The position numbers and the translations under genes are program-made. From the NCBI GenBank assembly GCA_021234155.1, contig JAJEKV010000080.1:3829867-3893866 (forward strand): a DNA stretch of 64,000 nucleotides, given 5' to 3'. Source of the DNA: Isoetes taiwanensis. Its lineage: Eukaryota > Streptophyta > Lycopodiopsida > Isoetales > Isoetaceae. Each line of letters begins with the position of its first letter. The first letter of the stretch is position 1. Of this stretch, positions 58,394 to 64,000 are shown one piece after another. Under the pieces are notes generated by a model that ran no database searches, was not told where the DNA came from, and was given only the letters and a program-made list of their open reading frames with translations.

Positions 58394-59660
58394 GTGTATG
58401 CAGCTAGAGGCACAGGCTCAGGGGAACGACAACGACGAGACCTTAGGGAAGAACAGACCCCGCCTAGACCACCCCCAGCAAGGAGCCTGTATGAAGCATT
58501 CGGCGCAATGTCCCCAGAGGAAGAAATGTCGCAGATGAGAACGGACCTCGAGCAGATAAAGGTTTTCTTAGCAGCACAATCAGAGAGTGGCCCAAACAAC
58601 AATGTCCAATGGCCAGAGGCACCATCTAGGAAGACGGGGAAGGACAAGAGGAGGAGCAAGAGAAGGAGGTCCACCAGCACGGAATCCTCCGACTCAAGCT
58701 CCTGACTCGACCGACCGAGGAAGAGGAAAGAGCGTGCAGGTCCGTAGGGATGGAAGGCAAAGGGACGCCACAGATGGACGGCAAAGGGACACAAAAGCCT
58801 CGACACTGTAAGAAGGTAGATTCAAAGCATTGAGAAACGTGATGGAAGGCCGTGAAACTCGAAAGCAATTCTCAAGGCTTAAAACAGTCGCATGGAGGCA
58901 GAGGCTTGGCTCGATGAAATGAGTGAGTATGGTAACGCCTATGGTATGAAGGACAAGGATAAAGGCAGGGTGGCAACAGCAAAGAAACCCAAGGAGCAAA
59001 GACGAATTTGGTGGAAGGGTACGCCAAGGCACATGGCTTAAGCTGTGGGGATGCTTGCGTGTTCGTGAAGTTTGCTAAAGCTTTCAAGCCACCACTCACG
59101 CCCCAAGAGAACACAAGTCCAAAGATGATGCGCCAAATTCTAGGTTGCAACAGGAAACAAATCAGTCCAGAAATATACAGAGGAATTCATGAGGCTAAGG
59201 CTTTATGTGCCAAAGTTGGGTGAAAAGCATGCAGTGGAGAGCTATATTGAGGGACTGAACGATGAGATCCGCAAGCTTGTAAGGGCGATAAACCCTAAGA
59301 CGAGATCGTAAGCGCAGAGTCCAAGGCAATAAGCTTGCAAGGGAGGGGGGCCTGAGAATAGCGGCGTGAGGCAGCAAGATATTGGGGATAAAGGCAAGGC
59401 AACAGGAGTTATAGCCCTAGAGCAGCCAGCCCGTGTCCAGCTAGAGCCCCATATGGTGGCAACCAGGGGAAGCAGCAGGAGAAGAAGCAGGTGTCTTTCA
59501 AGGACAAGCAGGAGAGGTCAAACTACTCCAAAGCAGTGCGGTCCTTTTTGCAGGCAATGCCCAAGGAAAAGAGGTAGGAGTGCATAGAAAAGCGGCTTTG
59601 CTTCCGTGTGTTTCGGCCAAAGCCACCGGGCTGACGTGAACCCGCCTCACGCCATGAGTG
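58394..59660 (+). pseudogene. gag region of copy B (frameshifted)
   Basis: The first frame (58394-58705) matches copy A, with MSPEEEMSQMRTDLEQIK and a C-terminal basic Ser/Arg-rich part. It has no ATG at its start and follows a TATGCAG acceptor-like site. Later pieces hold KAWW-like context, WKGYAKAHGLSCGDACVFVK near 59010 and IRKLVRAINPK near 59275 (capsid). A knuckle remnant [14 protein letters not shown] near 59609 has lost two cysteines. Heavily frameshifted. Confidence 0.7.
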
Positions 59661-62600
59661 CAGCGCTAGCGGAGTTGGGAGATTGGGACACTCCGTCTGA
59701 CGACGACGGCGAGGCAGCCCACGACTATATTCAGGGTGAGTGTCATATTTTTGCCACAATAGACACAGAACAAGCAGAGAGCCAGTATAAAGTAATTTCC
59801 ACAATAGGGAAGGCGAAGGCCAAGTCCTTCATAGTCCTGATAGACTCAGGAAGTAGCCATAACTTTGCATCCCCCAGAATGGTTGAAATGTTGAAGTTGA
59901 AACCGCTGAAGTCGAAGCCAAGGCCCGTCGTCTTAGCAAGTGGAGCAGTAAGGCAGACAGCAGGCAAGAGGATCAATTTCGACATTGACTTGCCAGGGAT
60001 TAATATCCAGATGGGGACAGAAGTAATGGGCATTGGCAAGTACGACTTGATCATAGGAATGGAGTATCTTGGACCAGCAGGAGCCATCATTGATTGTGGA
60101 AAGCGGAAGGTGGCCTTCACAATACCTGACGGCAAGATCATTGAGATTACAGGTAAAGAAGTTGTTCCCATCATGCAATGCATGTCAAGTAAACGACTGT
60201 TCAAGTGCATCAAGAGTGAGCAGGTAGCATACATCTTCAAGCTTGAGATTGAAGAGCCCGAGTCAGAAGAAAGCAAAGAAGATAAAGTGCTCAGCAAGTT
60301 GCCCAAGCAAATAGCTAAGTTGATCACGGAGTTCCACGATCTCTTTCCAGATGAGATCGAGCACCTCCCTCCCTACAGGGGAGTCGAGTGTGAGATAACA
60401 CTCGAACCAGGGACGAAGCCGACAAGCAAGGCTCCATACAGAATGACGACGCAGGAGCTGACGGAGCTAAAGAAGCAATTGCAGGAATTGCTCGACCTAG
60501 GTTTCATTAGACCCAGTGTCTCACCATTTGGAGCGCCCATTCTTTTTGTCAAGAAGAAGGATGGCAGTCTGAGGATGTGCATAGACTATAGGCAGTTGAA
60601 CAAGCACACCATCAAAAGTATGCGCTCCCCAGATCGGATGACTTGATGGATCAGCTTCAAGGGGCAAAGGTCTTCTCCAAAATCGACTTAAGGTCAGGCT
60701 ATCATCAGATCCGGATAAAGGAAGAAGATATTCATAAAACCGCCTTCTAACAGCGGTGCGACGGGCACTATGAGTTCACGGTAATGCCTTTCGGGCTTAT
60801 CGAACGCCCAAAGAACGCTCATGAGGCTCATGAACGACATCTTCAGGGAGTTCTTAGACACCTTTGTGATAATGTTCTTTGATGACATTTTGGTGTATAG
60901 CAGATCCCTTGAAGAACACGTACAACACTTAAGGAGAGTGCTGGAGAAGTTGAAGAGGCACCGGTTATGCCAAGTTGTCGGCGCCACCGCGAACGTAAAA
61001 GATGGAATACCCGGGTCATGTGATCTCGTGAAGGAATCTCGACAGATCGCAGTTGATTCGATGGGCGCCGAAGAATGTCCATGAGGTCGAAGTTTCCTCT
61101 CAGCCTAGCGGTGGTACTACAGAAGTTCGTGGAAGAACTTTGCTAAGATAGCGCCCCGGCCAACGTGAGACTTGACGAGGGCGAGAAGGTGAAAGATTGG
61201 CAGAGCATTGGCTAAAGAAAGCCCAAGGGGTTTGAATTGTTGAAAGAAGCTTTAACAACCGCCCAGCCTTAACCCCGCCGCACTCCGTGAGAAAGATAAG
61301 CTTGTGGCTACTGGCGCAGTAAGATAGCCATTGTGTGCAAAGGCTCATGCGGGAAGAGCGTGTGGTAGGATGATTCCAAGAAGATGAACGATTAAAACAC
61401 GCTTACCCGACGACGATCAAGAATTGCTTGCGGTTTGTCGGGGCATTAAGAATTTGGAGGCACTACCTCTTGGGAAGGAAGTTCGTGAAGAACTTTGCTA
61501 AGATAGCGGCCCCGCTAACAGACTTGACGAGGGCAGAGAAGGTGAAAGATTGGGCGAGCATTGGCACAAGAAAGCCCAAGCAGTGGTTTGAATTGTTGAA
61601 AGAAGCTTTAACAACCGCCTCCGCCTCTTAACCCCCGCCGCACCCAGAGAAAGATAAGCTTGTGGCGACAGATGCGAGTAAGATAGCCACAGGTGCAGTG
61701 CTCATGCAGGAAGAGCGTGTGGTAGCGTATGATTCCAGGAAGATGAACGACGCCGAAACACGCTACCCGACGCACGATCAAGAATTGCTTGCGGTTGTCA
61801 GGGCATTAAGAATTTGGAGGCACTACCTCTTGGGAAAGAAGTTCCAATTGGACACAGATCATCAGAGCCTCCAGTATGTATTCATGCAACCACACCTTAA
61901 CCTGAGGCAGCGAAGGTGGATGGAGTTCCTCGAAGAGTATGACTTCGATATAGTCTACAAGTCGGGGAAGCTCAATGTGGTAGCGGATGCGCTTTCAAGG
62001 CATCCCCTGACAACTAGAGTGCATTGCAATGCAATTTCGAGGCTTTCCAGCGACTTCGGGAAGAAGATTGAAGAAACCTTGCCAACAGATGTGGACTTCA
62101 AGGAAGTATGGGCAAGCTTATGCAGGGAAGCAAGAACAGATAAGGAGCGGGAAGCCTTCAAAAATTTTAAGAAGGAAGGTAATCTCTTGTACCATAAGAA
62201 CAAGTTGTGCGTGCCCGAATCATCGGGTGTAAGGAAATTGATCCTCCACGACACGCACAACAGTCCAATAGCTGGCCATGCGGGATTCATGAAGACATAT
62301 TTCAAAGTGCACAGCAGCTACTATTGGCCAGGAATGAAGAAGCAGTTCGCTCGCTACATCAAAGAATGTCAGCTATGTCAGCAGACGAAGGCAGAGCAGC
62401 TTCGAATTTCAGGGGCATTGGAGCCATTAGCGGTGCCAAACGCTAAGTGGGAGGTCATCAGCATGGACTTCATAACAGGGCTTCCAAGGACAGTAAGAGG
62501 GAAAAATGCCTTGATGGTAGTGGTCGACAAGTTGTCGAAGATGGCACATTTCGGGCCTTGCAGGACCACAGACACGGCTATGGATACAGCGAAGCTCTTC

Positions 62601-63503
62601 ACCAAAGAAATCTTCAGGCTCCATGGCATGCCAAGGGAGATTATCTCCGACAGGGACCCCAAGTTCATGAGTGCCTTTTGGCAAGACCTCTTTGCGACAA
62701 TTCAGACGAAGCTATCCATGAGCACGGCCTACCATCCTCAGACGGATGGCCAAACGGAGCGGACCAACAGGATTTTAGAGGATATGCTACGAAACTATGT
62801 CTGGAACAAGCAAGGTATGTGGGAAGAATTTATTCACCTAGTGGAGTTTGCCTATAATAGCACCAAGCAAGAATCATCCCAAATGTCGCCGTTTATGATC
62901 AATTACGGCTATCAATGCCTAACTCCAGACACTTGGCACAATCCCGTGTCAAAAGTAGAGGTTTCGCAGCAGATGTTGTCCGACATGCAGCAGCTCGTGG
63001 AAGAAGTTCGAGGGTATCTTCTGGCAGTAAGGAGTCGACAAAAGAGCATCGCCGACAAGCATCAGACAGTCAGAGAGTTCCAAGTTGGAGATGATGTATG
63101 GCTCAAGATCAAGGTAAAGCAGGCAAAGCTCCGCATCGGAAATTGTAAGAAGCTTGCTCCAAGGTGGGCTGGACCTTTCAGAATAATCAAGAGAATAGGT
63201 AATCAATCCTACAAATTGGACCTACCAGCACACCTAAAGATTCATAAGGTCTTCCACGTGAGTTTATTGAAGAAGCATACTCCAAACCCAGACGAAGTCT
63301 TGGACACTCCAACGTTGTTGGAAATGATGGAGGAGCAGCTGGAAATAGTTCCAGAATTGATTCTTGATAAAGCCTTCAAGAAAACAAGGAGGTCGGAATT
63401 TCTCCAGTATTTGATCAAGTGGAAACACTTGCCAGTGGAAGACGCGACATGGGTACTTAAGAAAGATCTAGTAAAGCAGTACCTACAGTTTATGGAGCAA
63501 TAG
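59660..63503 (+). pseudogene. pol of copy B: protease, RT, RNase H, integrase, chromodomain
   Basis: 59606-60646 runs in one frame from the knuckle remnant through the protease (active site DSGSS at 59843) into RT ([34 protein letters not shown]). RT then breaks; [15 protein letters not shown] is near 60880. 61662-63503 is an intact 613-codon frame. It holds RNase H (VATDASKIATGAVL, ADALSRHP), an HHCC-type integrase N-terminus (GHAGFMKTYF, KECQLCQQTK), integrase DDE residues in MDFITG, SDRDPKF and QTERTN, a GPF motif (WAGPFRIIKR) and a chromodomain (ILDKAFKKTRRSEFLQYLIK to ATWV). A tandem duplication lies at 61122-61837. Integrase and chromodomain may be intact, the full polyprotein is not. 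Confidence 0.92.
61122..61837 (+). repeat. tandem duplication inside pol (about 356 + 360 bp)
   Basis: GAAGTTCGTG(G)AAGAACTTTGC starts both units (61122 and 61478), and each ends in CACTACCTCTTGGGAA. The second unit keeps the reading frame; the first has many one- to four-base indels. Confidence 0.85.
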
Positions 63504-64000
63504 GACGGCAAGGTCATCTCCGAAGAAATCGGCTCAGGCATGTCGATTTGTGTAGATTAATTCTATGTGTAGTTAAGATTAATCTACGCATGCAACCTAT
63601 GCTAGGTATGGGTTGCATGCGTTGTTACCGATGATGAGACCACTACGGTGATCTCTAGGGCGTGATGTAATGTCAATGTAGGCATGACCGCGTTTCCGCT
63701 TGGATGAGTGGAAGGTAGATTAGAAAGTCTACTTCTGTCCCACGGAAGTAGACGACCTCGAGAGAAAGGAGGTCATTGAGGAATGCATTAATAGGAAAAG
63801 CACCTCTAGCCCCATATATGCGTTGATAGGAGGAATCTGGCCTTCAGCCCCACATACAGGAAGGACCTATCCTCCACGTTGGGCAACTAAAGGTGTAGGC
63901 ATGAGCGGCATATAGGCATTATAGGGAGCTGTCTCCACGGCCACGATGGAAGATTCACCCTCTTCCTACGCCGGGAGATTAGCCATGCATCCATGTAGAT
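63504..64000 (+). other. non-coding region after pol, cut by window end
   Basis: Matches 33889 onward in copy A (CACTACGGTGATCTCTAGGG, TAGGCATGACCGCGTTT). The 3' LTR is expected about 360 bp beyond the window. Confidence 0.7.

Larger units (their letters stand above)
51241..64000 (+). mobile_element. Ty3/gypsy chromovirus with H3-like gene (copy B, right end outside window)
   Basis: Same order as copy A: LTR, primer site, hairpin pair, TATA, ORF1, hairpin pair, TATA, ORF2, gag, pol with chromodomain, then the non-coding region cut at 64000. It is diverged from copy A in LTR and coding regions, so it is an independent insertion rather than a recent duplicate. Its ORF1 is split by a 1155-bp DNA-transposon-like insertion. 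Its 3' LTR and target duplication lie outside the window. Confidence 0.93.

Overview
The window is plant nuclear DNA, mostly repeats. Pentatricopeptide-repeat (PPR) fragments, a six-exon remorin gene, L1-type LINEs, a tRNA-derived SINE and chromodomain Ty3/gypsy elements all point to a land plant with a large, transposon-rich genome. A fern or other non-flowering vascular plant is plausible, but the sequence does not fix the species.

Layout. 1-590: broken PPR gene (minus) with a SINE in it. 1530-4105: L1-type LINE relic (minus). 4106-6418: unrecognised stretch ending in an LTR-like block. 7250-7780: purine-rich degenerate repeats. 7780-10908: a short hairpin element split by a complete non-autonomous LTR retrotransposon (7820-10827, 5-bp target duplication CCGGT). 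11606-14440: GC-rich LINE relic (minus). 15741-19242: LINE (plus) with a candidate 9-bp target duplication. 19243-23187: no gene seen. 23193-36317: complete 13.1-kb Ty3/gypsy chromovirus, copy A, with 5-bp target duplication TCCAA. About 37000-39660: another LINE relic. 42523-45654: remorin gene, the best intact host gene here, with its 3' end repeated twice downstream. 47777-47919: GC-rich hairpin element. 48383-50383: candidate exons of an unrecognised minus-strand gene. 50850-51240: PPR pseudogene cut by copy B. 51241-64000: copy B of the same chromovirus family, running off the window.

The exciting part is this chromovirus family. Between its 5' LTR and gag-pol it carries two extra open reading frames. 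ORF1 encodes a histone H3-like protein. It starts with MARTKQTARK, identical to the canonical H3 tail through K9. A charged, coiled-coil-like insertion of about 300 residues follows, and the protein ends in a recognisable H3 histone fold. Some fold residues look like centromeric H3. ORF2 is conserved between the copies but I do not recognise it. Each extra ORF sits behind the same module: two hairpins of about 67 bp, then a TATAAATAG box about 110-125 bp before the ATG. The hairpins differ between copies by a compensatory base-pair swap. The polymerase ends in a chromodomain, so the element pairs a potential H3 reader with its own H3-like protein. Both copies carry frameshifts; some may be assembly errors.
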